Positions 49,176 to 59,579 are shown, counted from the first letter of the stretch. The stretch: DNA of 64,000 nt from SAR86 cluster bacterium SAR86A (GCA_000252525.1 JH611157.1:262774-326773), one strand, 5' to 3'. The notes: generated by a model from the sequence alone, not told the origin. A program made the numbers and translations.

Positions 49176-49340
49176 TTATTCTTCTTTTTCTTCAGTATCT
49201 TCTTTAACAGCTTTTTTAAAGCCTTTTATGCTTGAACCTAAATCCGATCCGATAGACTTTAATTTTCCACTTCCGAAGATTAGCAAAACAACAACTAAAA
49301 TAATTAATAATTGCCAAATACTTATACCACCAAAGCCCAT
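49176..49340 (-). CDS. tatA: Sec-independent translocase subunit TatA
   Basis: 54-residue pore-forming subunit. [22 protein letters not shown] forms the membrane helix and hinge, followed by the amphipathic helix with [14 protein letters not shown] and an acidic tail. This closely follows the TatA consensus ([10 protein letters not shown]...FGTKKL...GSDLGxxIKGFKKA), so it is not TatE or TatB. The gene was too short for a long-ORF screen but is unambiguous. It lies between ubiB and tatB. Confidence 0.95.
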   Translation of the reverse strand: MGFGGISIWQLLIILVVVLLIFGSGKLKSIGSDLGSSIKGFKKAVKEDTEEKEE

Positions 49341-49348
49341 ATTTACTC

Positions 49349-50830
49349 CTATGAAACTATAAAAATAATAGTAATAGATACTATTATAGCAACTGCAATT
49401 GCTCTATTGATGTATTTTTGTTTTGAAAGTTGATTTTCGAGTTCGATAATTCTTTGATTGCTAGCATTTTTATTTTTTGAAAAGCTCCTTATTTCATCTA
49501 TAGCCTCAAATACTACCGAAGGGATTTCAGACGCTTTAATTAAAATGTCTTCTTTATTCTCAATTATGTAATTTTTAAGTTTAATTGGGCTAACTTGTTC
49601 TGCTAGCCAGTTATCTAAATATGGTTCTGCAATTCCCCAAAAATCTAAATCAGGGTATATCTGTCTACCCATGCCTTCAATGTGTATTAAAGTTTTTTGA
49701 AGAAGAACAAGTGAGGTCTGAAGTGATAACCCATATTGTCTTGTGCTCTGAAATAGATACAAAAGCAATTTTCCAAATTCGATTTCAGAAAGGGGTTTTT
49801 CAAATATTGGTTCGCAGCATGCTCTAAGAGTATTCTCAAGCTCAATATTATTTGTATTTGCATTTACCCAGCCAGAATTGATAAATAGATTTGCAAGAGA
49901 TTTATAGTTTTGCTTGAGAACAGCTTGAAGCATTCTTGCAAGAGTATATCTTTCATCATTTGATAGTGATCCTGTAATGGCACAATCAACTGCAATGTAT
50001 CCAGGTTTTTCAGGGTTTTCTTTTGAAACAAAAATATTTCCAGGATGCATATCTGCATGAAAAAAATTATCTCGAAAAACTTGATTTAAAAAGATCATAA
50101 CACCATTTTCAGCTAGAGTTTTTTTATCTATTCCATATGATTCAATCTGATCAATATCAGTACAAGGTATTCCATCAATCTTTTCAAGCACCATTACATT
50201 TGATGTAGTTAGATCCCAATACACCTCAGGAATATAAAGCTCTTCTGAATCTAAAAAGTTTTTTCTTGTTAAGTTTGTATTTGATGCTTCTAACTTAAGG
50301 TCTAATTCTTTTAAAATTGTTGATTCATAGTCTTTAACAACTTCATTTGGTTTTAATCTGTAACTCTCTTTATAAACATACGAAAAAATTTTTGCTGCTG
50401 ATTTCAAAAGCCTGAGATTTTTTTTGACTTTCCTTTCAATGTTTGGTCTGAGAACTTTAATTACAACATCCTGACCGGTCTTAAGTCGAGCTGAATGAAC
50501 TTGTGCTAAAGAGGCGGCTGCCAAGGGTTCGTCATCAAAATATTCAAAAATATTTTCAATTTTATCATTGAGCTCTTTTTCGATTATTTTTTTAAGCTGA
50601 GAAACATTAAATGGTTTACAACTATCAGTAAGGCTCTCGAGTTCTTTAGCAGTTTCATAGTCTAGCACATCGGTTCTGGTTGAAAGCAGTTGACCAAACT
50701 TTGTAAAAATAGGACCTAGAGACTCAAGATACGAAGATAATTTTTTGCCATTTGGATTTATAAAAATGCCCTTTTGTATACCTATGAAAAACATTTTTAA
50801 TAATTCATATATAACAATAATAATGTTCAT
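49349..50830 (-). CDS. ubiB: Ubiquinone biosynthesis protein UbiB (ABC1/ADCK family)
   Basis: Atypical kinase-like ATPase needed for coenzyme Q synthesis. 493 residues with the family KxGQ motif ([11 protein letters not shown]), the alanine-rich loop [11 protein letters not shown] in place of a P-loop, KVLRPN, and the catalytic region [12 protein letters not shown]-terminal transmembrane helix lies at about 473-492. It is about 50 residues shorter than E. coli UbiB at the N-terminus. It overlaps ubiJ by 4 bases and precedes tatA after 8 bases, the classical ubiE-ubiJ-ubiB-tat order. Confidence 0.94.
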   Translation of the reverse strand: MNIIIVIYELLKMFFIGIQKGIFINPNGKKLSSYLESLGPIFTKFGQLLSTRTDVLDYETAKELESLTDSCKPFNVSQLKKIIEKELNDKIENIFEYFDDEPLAAASLAQVHSARLKTGQDVVIKVLRPNIERKVKKNLRLLKSAAKIFSYVYKESYRLKPNEVVKDYESTILKELDLKLEASNTNLTRKNFLDSEELYIPEVYWDLTTSNVMVLEKIDGIPCTDIDQIESYGIDKKTLAENGVMIFLNQVFRDNFFHADMHPGNIFVSKENPEKPGYIAVDCAITGSLSNDERYTLARMLQAVLKQNYKSLANLFINSGWVNANTNNIELENTLRACCEPIFEKPLSEIEFGKLLLYLFQSTRQYGLSLQTSLVLLQKTLIHIEGMGRQIYPDLDFWGIAEPYLDNWLAEQVSPIKLKNYIIENKEDILIKASEIPSVVFEAIDEIRSFSKNKNASNQRIIELENQLSKQKYINRAIAVAIIVSITIIFIVS

Positions 50831-51330
50831 ATGTCTCTCATTGCCTCAAGCCTATCCATTCTAATAGACAATTTTCTCAGCCTGTTTCTAATTTTCCTTT
50901 CTTCTTTATTCTGATGAGTTCTTTCATGATTAAAAATTATATTTAAAGCTTCTTTTGTCATGAGTGCAGGAATATCACCAAAATTCTTGTTGATTAAATA
51001 CAATATATCAATATCTAATTTAATTACTGCGTTAAAGAAAACTACAGCAAGCTCAGCATCACCTGTAATTAATTGTTTGTGTAATTTTCTAGTCGAAAGT
51101 GTTTTTATAAAATCTTTTATAGATCCTTTAATTTCAAATTGAGATGTGTTTTCCTCTTCAAAACCAATACTCGAAGCCTGATGATCCAATGAAATAAAAA
51201 TTTTTTTGAAGCCCTCAATATTAATTGTAAATGTTATTGGATAAATCTCGGAAAGAGAGCTTGTGAAATTGGGAGAAGATTCCTCCAAATCACTTAGGAG
51301 CTTCAAAAGCGCATCATCTAAATTAATCAT
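50827..51330 (-). CDS. ubiJ: Ubiquinone biosynthesis accessory factor UbiJ (SCP2 domain)
   Basis: About 167 residues from the ATG at 51330; a TTG three codons upstream is possible. An N-terminal SCP2-like lipid-binding domain (about 15-105) is followed by a C-terminal basic, probably coiled-coil part (KEERKIRNRLRKLSIRMDRLEA). UbiJ with UbiK organises the soluble Ubi hydroxylase complex and binds quinone precursors. Identification rests on the domain type and on position between ubiE and ubiB. Confidence 0.88.
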   Translation of the reverse strand: MINLDDALLKLLSDLEESSPNFTSSLSEIYPITFTINIEGFKKIFISLDHQASSIGFEEENTSQFEIKGSIKDFIKTLSTRKLHKQLITGDAELAVVFFNAVIKLDIDILYLINKNFGDIPALMTKEALNIIFNHERTHQNKEERKIRNRLRKLSIRMDRLEAMRDI

Positions 51331-52063
51331 GATATCCAATATGAATAGCTACAACACCATTTAGCAGGTTATGAAATCTGCATTCATTAAAACCAGCCGA
51401 TTCCATCATCTGTTTTAATCTCTCTTGATCTGGATGCATTCTTATTGATTCTGCTAAATACTTATAACTATCAGAGTCATTTGCAAGCATTGATCCTAAT
51501 CTTGGTAGAATGTTAAATGAATACCAGTCATATAATTTAGAAAAAATTGGATTCATTGGTTTTGAAAATTCAAGTATCAAAAGTTTTCCATTTTTTTTAA
51601 GACATCGTCGCATTTCTTTTAATCCATACTCCTTGTTTGTGAAATTTCTTAAACCAAATCCAACTGTAATTAAATCAAACGTGTTGTCTTTAAAAGGTAG
51701 AGTTTCACCACTTAGCTGACAAAAATAGCAATTATCGTCAAAACTTTCATCAATAGCTCTGTTTCTGCCTTCATCTAACATTTCATAATTTATATCACTC
51801 ATAAAAACTTTAGTATTCGGATACTCTTTTGAGATTAATTTTGAAATATCACCTGTACCACTTGCCACATCTAAAATGACATCTTTTTCGCCTACTGATG
51901 CCAATTCAACTAAGATTTTTTTCCACAGCCTATGCATACCAAATGACATTGCGTCATTCATAACATCATAATTTTTTGCTACAGATGTAAAAACATCTCC
52001 AACAAATTTACTTTTGTCAGCTTCATCTACTTCCTGAAAACCGAAATGAGTTTTTTTGTTCAT
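51323..52063 (-). CDS. ubiE: Ubiquinone/menaquinone biosynthesis C-methyltransferase UbiE
   Basis: SAM-dependent C-methylation of the benzoquinone ring. 246 residues with the UbiE start FGFQEVDEADKSKFVGDVFTS, motif I ILDVASGTGDISKL, the UbiE/COQ5 signature YDVMNDAMSFGMHRLWK, and FGLRNF with LKPNGKL-type LKKNGKLLILEFSKP. The ATG touches the rsgA stop by one base and the end overlaps ubiJ by 8 bases. Confidence 0.95.
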   Translation of the reverse strand: MNKKTHFGFQEVDEADKSKFVGDVFTSVAKNYDVMNDAMSFGMHRLWKKILVELASVGEKDVILDVASGTGDISKLISKEYPNTKVFMSDINYEMLDEGRNRAIDESFDDNCYFCQLSGETLPFKDNTFDLITVGFGLRNFTNKEYGLKEMRRCLKKNGKLLILEFSKPMNPIFSKLYDWYSFNILPRLGSMLANDSDSYKYLAESIRMHPDQERLKQMMESAGFNECRFHNLLNGVVAIHIGYHD

Positions 52064-52923
52064 TATTTGATATTTAAAAATTTAATAAAATTATTGTATC
52101 TACTTTCATTAATTTCATCATTTAACAATTTTTTTGTTATGTTGCATCCTTCGTTATCTATATGGTTGCAGTTGTTAAATTTGCAATACTTAGAGGCATT
52201 ATGTATTTCTTCGAATCCATTGATAATCTCTCTTTCAGAATAATTTTCAATTGCAATATCTCGCATACCAGGTGAGTCAATAATTTTAATATTTGAATCT
52301 ATTTCATATAAAGAAGATACCGAGGTTGTATGAACGCCTTGATCATTAGATAGTGAGCTTATTTTTAAATTCTTACCAATAATCTTTGATGTAAGTGTAG
52401 ATTTACCAGCGCCTGAGTTTCCAACAAATAGGACACATTTATCCGTCAAGAATTCTTTTAATTCAGAAATATTTTTATCGTATTTTGCAGAAGTATCTAT
52501 GATTTTTATATTTATGTTCTTATAAATGTCTAATTTTTCTAAATAATTTTTTTCTTGTTTCATATCAACCTTGTTATTAATCAAAAAAGGTTTGATATTG
52601 GAAGCATTCGCTTTAACCAACCATTTATCAATGAATTCTGAACTTGTTTTAGGAATTTGAGTGACTAGTATTCCTACATGAGAAATATTTGCTGCAAATA
52701 ATTTGTTCTGATTTTTTATTCTCTTAGATATTTTAGAATCTCTTTGATTAACTTTTATAATTTTTCCTAGAGGTTTTTTGCTGTCTTGAATTATTTCAAC
52801 TTCTACGAAGTCACCTACCACAACATTTTTGATAGCTACACAATCAAATTTGCCGAATTTTGTTTTAACTAAACAGCTATTTGAATAAAACTCAATGACC
52901 TGTCCAGTTTGAACTTTTTGCAT
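52063..52923 (-). CDS. rsgA: Small ribosomal subunit biogenesis GTPase RsgA
   Basis: Circularly permuted GTPase acting late in 30S assembly. About 286 residues: OB fold (1-75), GTPase motifs in permuted order (NKVD, then GNSGAGKSTL, then DSPGMRDI), and a C-terminal zinc knuckle CKFNNCNHIDNEGC. I chose the ATG at 52923; an in-frame GTG at 52941 would add six residues. It is divergent from orn across about 41 bases, a conserved gammaproteobacterial arrangement. Confidence 0.94.
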   Translation of the reverse strand: MQKVQTGQVIEFYSNSCLVKTKFGKFDCVAIKNVVVGDFVEVEIIQDSKKPLGKIIKVNQRDSKISKRIKNQNKLFAANISHVGILVTQIPKTSSEFIDKWLVKANASNIKPFLINNKVDMKQEKNYLEKLDIYKNINIKIIDTSAKYDKNISELKEFLTDKCVLFVGNSGAGKSTLTSKIIGKNLKISSLSNDQGVHTTSVSSLYEIDSNIKIIDSPGMRDIAIENYSEREIINGFEEIHNASKYCKFNNCNHIDNEGCNITKKLLNDEINESRYNNFIKFLNIK

Positions 52924-52964
52924 AATAGGAACAAAATACACTAAAGAGACGATTATAAAAAGAC

Positions 52965-53513
52965 ATGAAGACTTTACAATCTAGAGATAATTTAGTTTGG
53001 ATCGATTTGGAAATGACGGGTCTTGATCCAGAAAAGGAAAAGATCATTGAGATTGCAACCTTAGTAACGGATTCCGATTTACATATTATTGCTGAGGGAC
53101 CAAACCTTGTTATTTCCCAACCAAATGAAATTTTGGAATCTATGGATGAATGGAATTTAACTCATCATGGTTCATCTGGTTTAATTGAAGAAGTAAAAAA
53201 AAGTGATGTCACAGAACAGATTGCTGAAATCGAAACCCTCGAATTTATATCAAAATATGTGGGAGAGAAAGTTTCTCCAATGTGTGGAAATACTGTTTCA
53301 CATGATAGAAGATTTTTATCTAAGTATATGCCAAGGCTAGAATCATACTTTAACTATAGACATATTGATGTCTCATCCTTCAAAGAGACCGCTGTTAGAT
53401 GGATGAATGAAGCTCAGGTGTATGAAAAAAAAGGCTCGCACAGAGCGCTAGGCGACATTAAAGAGTCTGTAGAGGAATTAAAGTTTTATAAGCAATTATA
53501 TATGCCTGATTAA
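52965..53513 (+). CDS. orn: Oligoribonuclease
   Basis: DEDDh 3'-5' exonuclease degrading 2-5 nt RNAs, including pGpG. 182 residues with WIDLEMTGLDPE (first D and E), the CGNTVSHDRRFL region, YRHIDVSS and HRALGDIKES (catalytic His and last Asp). Length and divergent pairing with rsgA are typical. The stop is 1 base from the convergent DUF1820 gene. Confidence 0.95.
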   Translation: MKTLQSRDNLVWIDLEMTGLDPEKEKIIEIATLVTDSDLHIIAEGPNLVISQPNEILESMDEWNLTHHGSSGLIEEVKKSDVTEQIAEIETLEFISKYVGEKVSPMCGNTVSHDRRFLSKYMPRLESYFNYRHIDVSSFKETAVRWMNEAQVYEKKGSHRALGDIKESVEELKFYKQLYMPD

Positions 53514-53514
53514 T

Positions 53515-53841
53515 TTAGTCTTTTTTGCTAGATGGTTGAATATTTAATGGGAAAGGGCTTATTTTGTCTTTGTTTTCTTTTATTTTTGCTTCACCAGTTT
53601 CATTTACTTCGTCTATTCTAATCACAGAATTTATTGGTATATAGCTTCTTTGAACCTGATCAAATTCATTCTTGAGCTTTTCTGAACTCGGATCCACCAC
53701 TAGCTGTTTATCTTTATTGAAGATATACTCTTCCACCTCAATGAAACCATACATATCACTTTGGTAAATTTGTTTAGCAAAAACTTCATAAATTTCACCA
53801 AGTTGGATGAAAATTATCTTGTAAACATTTTTTGTTTTCAT
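53515..53841 (-). CDS. DUF1820 family protein
   Basis: 108-residue soluble protein resembling the DUF1820 family, known mainly from gammaproteobacteria, function unknown. The typical pattern VYKIIFIQLGEIYEVFAKQIYQ and YGFIEVEEYIF, then VVDPSSEKLKNEF and Y-I-P-I-N-S-V-I-R-I-D-E-V is visible. The C-terminal 25 residues are charged and likely disordered. It is divergent from miaB across 56 bases. Confidence 0.8.
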   Translation of the reverse strand: MKTKNVYKIIFIQLGEIYEVFAKQIYQSDMYGFIEVEEYIFNKDKQLVVDPSSEKLKNEFDQVQRSYIPINSVIRIDEVNETGEAKIKENKDKISPFPLNIQPSSKKD

Positions 53842-53897
53842 GATACTTATTATATGGGATCAAATTTTGAGAATTAAAGTTATTAAAAATAAGGTAA

Positions 53898-55223
53898 ATG
53901 ACTAAAAAGCTATTTATAAAAACCCATGGATGTCAGATGAATGAATATGATTCTGCAAAAATGTTTGATCTTCTTGAAGAAAAAGAAGATTTTGAAATTG
54001 CTGAATCCGAAGATCAGGCAGACCTTTTAATTCTAAATACTTGTTCAATACGAGAAAAAGCTCAAGAAAAGGTCTTTCATCAAATTGGGAGATGGAGAAA
54101 AATCAAAGACAAGAATCCTGATTTAAAAATTGCCATTGGTGGTTGTGTCGCTTCGCAAGAAGGTGAAAACATCATCAAAAGAGCTCCTGCTGTTGATATT
54201 GTTTTTGGTCCACAAACCTTGCATAAACTTCCAGAGCTATATAAAGAAAAGAATAGAACTGATAACAATCAGGTTGATATTTCATTCCCTAAACTTGAGA
54301 AATTTAACCATTTACCAGTTCAAGGAAAGGGAGAGCCTTCTGCATTTGTTTCTATTATTGAAGGGTGTAATAAATATTGTTCATTTTGTGTAGTTCCAAA
54401 AACAAGGGGACACGAAGTATCAAGAAGCATAGAGGATATTCTGAACGAAGTTTCTATTTTGGCAGATAAGGGAACTAGAGAAATACATCTACTTGGGCAA
54501 AATGTTAATAATTTTAAGGGTACCCTAAATGGAGAAAAATCAACTTTGTCAAAGTTAATTGAGCTTACAGCGAAAATTGAAAATATTGATAGAATTAGGT
54601 TCACAACAAGCCACCCTCATGAATTTAAGGATGATCTTGTTGAAGTTTATGATAGAGTTCCTGAGCTCGTTAGTCATGTGCATCTTCCTGTACAAAGTGG
54701 GTCTGATAGAATCCTTAAGTTGATGAGAAGAAGGTACAACGTTGAAAAATATTTGAACCTTGTGGACAAGATAAGGGTTGTAAGACCAGATATGAGTTTT
54801 TCTTCTGATTTTATTGTAGGCTTTCCAGGAGAAACAAATGAAGATTTTCAAGACACTATGAATATAATCAATGAGGTAAGATATGATGAATCATTTAGTT
54901 TCATATATAGTCCGAGACCAAATACTACAGCATCAGATATGGAAGATGATGTAACTAATGAAGAGAAAAAAGAAAGATTGAAAATATTACAAACAAGATT
55001 AAGTCAGCTTTCGTTTGGTTTCAGCAGAAAGAAAGTTGGAACAAATCAAGATTGTTTAATTTATGGTCAATCAAAAAGAGATCCTGGTCAATTACAAGGA
55101 AGAACCATATGTAATAGAGTTGTTAATTTTCAATCAAATGATACTGATTTAGTAGGACAAATAGTCAATATTCAAATTAATGAGGCTCTTCCAAATTGTT
55201 TAAGAGGTAATTTACAAAATTAA
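53898..55223 (+). CDS. miaB: tRNA-2-methylthio-N6-dimethylallyladenosine synthase
   Basis: Radical-SAM methylthiotransferase acting on A37 of tRNAs. 441 residues: N-terminal UPF0004 domain with cluster cysteines (GCQMNEYDS at 11-19, [18 protein letters not shown]), radical-[14 protein letters not shown], and a C-terminal TRAM domain (about 375-440). The TAATG overlap with the next gene links it to the ybeZ-ybeY-corC-lnt unit, a very common order. Confidence 0.96.
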   Translation: MTKKLFIKTHGCQMNEYDSAKMFDLLEEKEDFEIAESEDQADLLILNTCSIREKAQEKVFHQIGRWRKIKDKNPDLKIAIGGCVASQEGENIIKRAPAVDIVFGPQTLHKLPELYKEKNRTDNNQVDISFPKLEKFNHLPVQGKGEPSAFVSIIEGCNKYCSFCVVPKTRGHEVSRSIEDILNEVSILADKGTREIHLLGQNVNNFKGTLNGEKSTLSKLIELTAKIENIDRIRFTTSHPHEFKDDLVEVYDRVPELVSHVHLPVQSGSDRILKLMRRRYNVEKYLNLVDKIRVVRPDMSFSSDFIVGFPGETNEDFQDTMNIINEVRYDESFSFIYSPRPNTTASDMEDDVTNEEKKERLKILQTRLSQLSFGFSRKKVGTNQDCLIYGQSKRDPGQLQGRTICNRVVNFQSNDTDLVGQIVNIQINEALPNCLRGNLQN

Positions 55224-56185
55224 TGTCCAAAGATTCTGCCTTAACAAAAATTGAGCTCAATCCATCGGATGCTAACGTGATGGTAAGGTTCGTTGGTGAG
55301 CTGAATGAAAATTTAAAATTTGTCGAAAAAACTTTTAATGTAAAAATTTTTCAAAATGGTAATAACTTAAAAATCCAGGGTTCTCAGAAAGATGTAAATC
55401 TATCTGCGGATGCACTAGAGAGACTTTATGAGGCAGCTGGTCAAGGTATTGAAATTACAAAAGAAACCCTTCATTTATATATTCAAGACTCATTTCAAAA
55501 AGACAAAAGCATTGAAACTGTAATAAAAACTCCAAAAAAAAGCATTATTCCAAGGGGTAAAAATCAAAGACAGTACATTGAAAATATATTTAATTATGAG
55601 GTTAACTTTGGTATAGGTCCTGCAGGTACTGGAAAAACTTACTTAGCAGTTGCTGCTGCTATAGATGCTCTTTTAAATGAGAGAGTAGATAGAATAATTC
55701 TAATTAGGCCCGCTGTTGAGGCTGGAGAGAAACTAGGTTTCTTGCCTGGAGATCTCTCACAAAAAGTTGATCCCTACCTTCGACCTCTTTATGACGGTTT
55801 ATATGAAATGTTAGGAATAGAAAAGACTGAGAAGCTTATGGCAAAAGGCATAGTTGAAATTGCTCCCTTAGCTTACATGAGAGGAAGAACACTAAATAAT
55901 TCATTTATTATTGTTGATGAGAGTCAAAATACTACCAAAGAGCAAATGAAAATGGTTCTTACTAGAATGGGATTTGGATCATATTTGGTCATTAACGGCG
56001 ATCTTACACAAATTGACTTACCCAAAAATATTGATTCAGGCTTATCAAATGCTGTAAAAGTACTTAAAGATACAGATGGTATTGGCTTTACGAGATTTTT
56101 GTCTCGCGATGTTGTTCGCCATCCATTAGTGAGAAAAATAATTGATGCATATGAATACTTTGAGGAAAAGGTTAAAACTAAGTGA
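55223..56185 (+). CDS. ybeZ: PhoH-like ATPase YbeZ
   Basis: 320-residue PhoH-family ATPase associated with ribosome maturation and RNA metabolism together with YbeY. Residues 1-110 contain a KH-like segment, followed by the P-loop GPAGTGKTYLA (about 134-144), LRPAVEAGEKLGFLPGD and the Walker B region FIIVDESQNTT. It starts on the miaB stop and overlaps ybeY by 4 bases (GTGA). Confidence 0.93.
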   Translation: MSKDSALTKIELNPSDANVMVRFVGELNENLKFVEKTFNVKIFQNGNNLKIQGSQKDVNLSADALERLYEAAGQGIEITKETLHLYIQDSFQKDKSIETVIKTPKKSIIPRGKNQRQYIENIFNYEVNFGIGPAGTGKTYLAVAAAIDALLNERVDRIILIRPAVEAGEKLGFLPGDLSQKVDPYLRPLYDGLYEMLGIEKTEKLMAKGIVEIAPLAYMRGRTLNNSFIIVDESQNTTKEQMKMVLTRMGFGSYLVINGDLTQIDLPKNIDSGLSNAVKVLKDTDGIGFTRFLSRDVVRHPLVRKIIDAYEYFEEKVKTK

Positions 56186-56631
56186 GCCTTACAATAATTA
56201 ACCACAAGAATCACAAAATAGATAATGATTTATCTTTAAAGTTAGAGAATGCATTTAACTTAATTCGTAAGGAAGAGAATCTTGGTGATTGTTCTGTAAA
56301 TCTAAAGATTGTAGATAATGAAGAAATGGAGGATTTAAACAAAAAATATAGAAATAAAGATGCGTCTACAAATGTACTTTCATTTACAAATAAAGATATA
56401 TCTAAGAAGATCACAAACGAATTAGGTGATATAGCAATAAGTTATGAGTATGTTATTGAGGAATCAGCGGCATTGAACAAAGAATATGATGATCATATCA
56501 TTCACATGCTAATCCATGGCATATATCATATATTAGGATTTGATCATGAAAATGATAATATGGCTAAAACTATGGAAGATAAAGAGATAGCTTTATTATC
56601 GAAATTAAAAATAACAAATCCGTATATTTAA
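56182..56631 (+). CDS. ybeY: Endoribonuclease YbeY
   Basis: Metal-dependent RNase involved in 16S rRNA 3' maturation and ribosome quality control. 149 residues with the metal motif HMLIHGIYHILGFDHEND, matching the family H-G-x-x-H-x-x-G-x-D-H, and the upstream NVLSFTN and GDIAIS blocks. Start is GTG, overlapping ybeZ. corC follows 4 bases after the stop. Confidence 0.94.
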   Translation: MSLTIINHKNHKIDNDLSLKLENAFNLIRKEENLGDCSVNLKIVDNEEMEDLNKKYRNKDASTNVLSFTNKDISKKITNELGDIAISYEYVIEESAALNKEYDDHIIHMLIHGIYHILGFDHENDNMAKTMEDKEIALLSKLKITNPYI

Positions 56632-56635
56632 ATTT

Positions 56636-57490
56636 ATGAACGAAAAATATAACAGCGAAGAATCAAAGCCTCCGTCGAGCATTTTCGACAAAATAAAAAA
56701 ATATTTCAGAAATCCATTTTTTATTAAGACTCAATCTGTATCAGAAGTAACAGATTTTTTAAAAGATGCTGTTGACCAGAAGATAATTGATAAAGAAGCT
56801 GAATCCATAGCTTCAAAAGCAATTAAATTAGGAGATATAACTGTAAAAGAGATAATGATACCTAAAGTAGATATGGTGACTATACAGATCGATGAGAATA
56901 CAACAGATGTTATAACAAAAATCATTGAATCAGGACATTCAAGATACCCTGTTTTGGGTTCCGAAAGAGACGAGGTTGTAGGAATATTACTAGCTAAAGA
57001 TATTCTACCTAAATTATTTAAAGGCGTTAGTGATTTCCAGCTTACCGATATGTTAAGAGAGGCCAATGTAGTGCCAGAATCAAAGAAAGCAGACTCACTT
57101 CTGGAAGAATTTAAGCAAGATAGACGACACTTGGCTGTAGTTATTGATGAATATGGTTCGATTTCTGGTTTAATAACTATTGAAGATATTCTTGAAGAGC
57201 TCGTTGGAGAAATCGAAGATGAACATGATGTTGAAGAAGAAGACATAGTAGAAATATCAAAAAATAAATTTTATGTAGACGCAAAAGTTGAGCTTGAAGA
57301 ATTTATCAACTTTTTTCAATTAGAGATAGATCCCCTTGCTGTTGATGCAGAAACTTTAGGAGGTTTTTTTATCGCTGAATTTGGTATGCTCCCAAAAAAT
57401 GGTGAGAAACTTAAAGTTCAAGATTTAACTATAAAAGTAACAGATACTGATAATAGAAGAATTAAAAGTTTTGAAATAAGAAAAGCATAA
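56636..57490 (+). CDS. corC: CorC/HlyC-family CBS-domain protein
   Basis: 284 residues: two CBS domains (about 72-190; IMIPKVDMVTI, GHSRYPV, LLAKDIL, DEYGSISGLITIEDILEELVGEIEDE) and a C-terminal CorC/HlyC domain (about 205-284; VDAETLGGF, EFGMLPKNGE). E. coli YbeX/CorC is implicated in Mg2+/Co2+ efflux and ribosome metabolism. No membrane domain is present. It sits in the invariant ybeZ-ybeY-ybeX-lnt order and overlaps lnt by one base. Confidence 0.93.
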   Translation: MNEKYNSEESKPPSSIFDKIKKYFRNPFFIKTQSVSEVTDFLKDAVDQKIIDKEAESIASKAIKLGDITVKEIMIPKVDMVTIQIDENTTDVITKIIESGHSRYPVLGSERDEVVGILLAKDILPKLFKGVSDFQLTDMLREANVVPESKKADSLLEEFKQDRRHLAVVIDEYGSISGLITIEDILEELVGEIEDEHDVEEEDIVEISKNKFYVDAKVELEEFINFFQLEIDPLAVDAETLGGFFIAEFGMLPKNGEKLKVQDLTIKVTDTDNRRIKSFEIRKA

Positions 57491-58950
57491 TGCAACTAAA
57501 GCATATTCTTTATTCATTTATTGCAGGCTTTGTTGGAATATTTGCTTTCGCACCCTTCTCTATAAAAATATTAATTTTTTTGTCTTACGGATACTTAGTT
57601 CACGTAATAATCAATCAGTCTAAACATCAATTTGCACAAGTCTTTTCTTGGGGATTAGGTCATTGGGGTTTTGGGATGTCTTGGATAATAGTAAGTGTTT
57701 ACTATTATGGAGAAACAAGTATTCTATTGTCTTCACTTATTCACGTATTATTAACAATTATTCTAACACTAGTATTCACTTGCCCTCTCCTATTATTAAT
57801 TTTGTTAAAGAAATATATAAATCAAGAATCTAATTCATTAAAGATTTTATTTGTTGCATCGTTTTTTATGATAAGTGAGATTAGTAGAGAATATCTTCTA
57901 AATGGAGTGCCTTGGCTGATCCCAGGAAATATATATTTAGATACGATTGGTCAAAATATTTATCCTTACCTTGGTGCTTCCTTTGCTTCTTATGTTATTT
58001 ATTTATTAACCGCTGCACTAGTAATCTCAGGAAGAAACAATAAAATTCCAATTGCAAATTTAGTTATAGTTCTTTTTACTTTAATACCACAAAATAATGA
58101 TACTGTTAGTGAAGGAGATATTTTAGTATCAATCATTCAACCTTCTTCGGATCCATTTTTAAAATATAAAGATAACTATTATTTAGACATAGAAAGTAAT
58201 TTATTGAGCCTTATAAAAAATACTTCAGAAGATACAGATTTAATTGTTATTCCTGAAGCAGAGCTGCCTTACCCAATAAATGATATGAGATTTAGTAAAT
58301 TTATTGATAGAACTAATTCAGCTAATAAAATACTTTTAGGAGCTTGGTTCTTTAATGATGCAAAGCTATTTAACACCATATATAACCCAGAAAATAAAAA
58401 TATTTATAAAAAACAACATTTAGTGCCTTTTGGAGAATATATTCCTTTTTTCAGCTCATTAAGGGGCTTAATAAGCTTTTTTGATTTACCCATGTCGAAT
58501 GTAGCGTTTGGTCCAAATGATCAAAAAAATATTATAGTTCTAGATAATGTTAATGTAGCTACCCCTATTTGCTTTGATGTAGCTTTTCCAGAAACAATTA
58601 GAAAAATGAACAAAAGTTCTCTTTTAATGATAAATATATCAAATGATACTTGGTTCGGATCTTCTATTGGTCCATATCATCATTTAAGTATAACTAGAGT
58701 AAGAGCAATTGAAAATAATAGATGGATCATAAGAGCAACAAACAATGGATTCTCTGCCATTATTGATAATAAAGGAACAATTGTTGAAATTTTGGATCAA
58801 AATGTATCAAACGTACTAGAGTCAAAAGTGAAATTAGTTGAAAATGCATCAATTTTCAACAAATTTGGATACATGTTTAATTATTTCTTTTCATTTATAA
58901 TAATTCTATTGTTTATTGCTAGAGCTTTATGGAAAAAATTAAAAAACTAG
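57490..58950 (+). CDS. lnt: Apolipoprotein N-acyltransferase
   Basis: Adds the third acyl chain to lipoproteins at the inner membrane. 486 residues: six or more N-terminal helices (1-190), a nitrilase-type domain with the catalytic triad E256 (IPEAELPYP), K308 (KQHLVPFGEYIP) and C361 (TPICFDVAFPE), and a C-terminal helix (about 460-480). It overlaps corC by 1 base and the L,D-transpeptidase gene by 22 bases. Confidence 0.95.
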   Translation: MQLKHILYSFIAGFVGIFAFAPFSIKILIFLSYGYLVHVIINQSKHQFAQVFSWGLGHWGFGMSWIIVSVYYYGETSILLSSLIHVLLTIILTLVFTCPLLLLILLKKYINQESNSLKILFVASFFMISEISREYLLNGVPWLIPGNIYLDTIGQNIYPYLGASFASYVIYLLTAALVISGRNNKIPIANLVIVLFTLIPQNNDTVSEGDILVSIIQPSSDPFLKYKDNYYLDIESNLLSLIKNTSEDTDLIVIPEAELPYPINDMRFSKFIDRTNSANKILLGAWFFNDAKLFNTIYNPENKNIYKKQHLVPFGEYIPFFSSLRGLISFFDLPMSNVAFGPNDQKNIIVLDNVNVATPICFDVAFPETIRKMNKSSLLMINISNDTWFGSSIGPYHHLSITRVRAIENNRWIIRATNNGFSAIIDNKGTIVEILDQNVSNVLESKVKLVENASIFNKFGYMFNYFFSFIIILLFIARALWKKLKN

Positions 58951-59579
58951 TGCTTTTATCAACATTTTTGTTATTTCCTGAGATTTTGAATGCCTTCCAG
59001 GATATTATAAATCCTGATGTTACGACGAATAGATGGATAATTGAATCTAATACAAAGTACTTAAATAAGGCTTCAGCAAGGAGCTTTAAAGGTGAACTTG
59101 AAGCCGAAATTGTTGTTGATATATCAGAACAAAGACTTTATTTGGTCAAAAATAAAAAAATCTTAAAAAGCTATCCAATTTCGTCATCTAAATATGGTGA
59201 GGGTAGTATTCAGAACTCTTTTAAAACACCTTTAGGAATGCATGAAATAAGAACAAAAATTGGTCATGATGCAAAAGAAAACACTATATTTGTTGCAAGA
59301 GCTAATACAAACAAATCAGCCAAAATAATAAAAGATGTTATAGATACAGAGGATGATCATGTAACAAGCAGAATATTATGGCTAGATGGCCTAGAATTGG
59401 GGCGAAATAAAGGTGAGGGCATAGATTCATATAATAGATATATATACATCCATGGCACACATGAAGAGGGTTTGATTGGCCAAAAAGCCTCTCATGGATG
59501 CATCAGAATGTTTAATAATGATGTTATTGATTTATTCGAAAGAGTACAAGAGGGGACATATGTCCTAATTAAGGCCTAA
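58929..59579 (+). CDS. L,D-transpeptidase (YkuD domain)
   Basis: 216-residue periplasmic enzyme with a signal peptide (about 1-22, ending near LNA) and a YkuD domain (about 50-214). The catalytic block is YIHGTHEEG...SHGCIRM, with nucleophile C191 and His before it. Such enzymes make 3-3 cross-links or attach lipoproteins to peptidoglycan. No peptidoglycan-binding or LysM module is present. The ATG lies 22 bases inside lnt; a GTG at 58950 is an alternative. It replaces the leuS-lptE-holA genes that usually follow lnt. Confidence 0.88.
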   Translation: MEKIKKLVLLSTFLLFPEILNAFQDIINPDVTTNRWIIESNTKYLNKASARSFKGELEAEIVVDISEQRLYLVKNKKILKSYPISSSKYGEGSIQNSFKTPLGMHEIRTKIGHDAKENTIFVARANTNKSAKIIKDVIDTEDDHVTSRILWLDGLELGRNKGEGIDSYNRYIYIHGTHEEGLIGQKASHGCIRMFNNDVIDLFERVQEGTYVLIKA

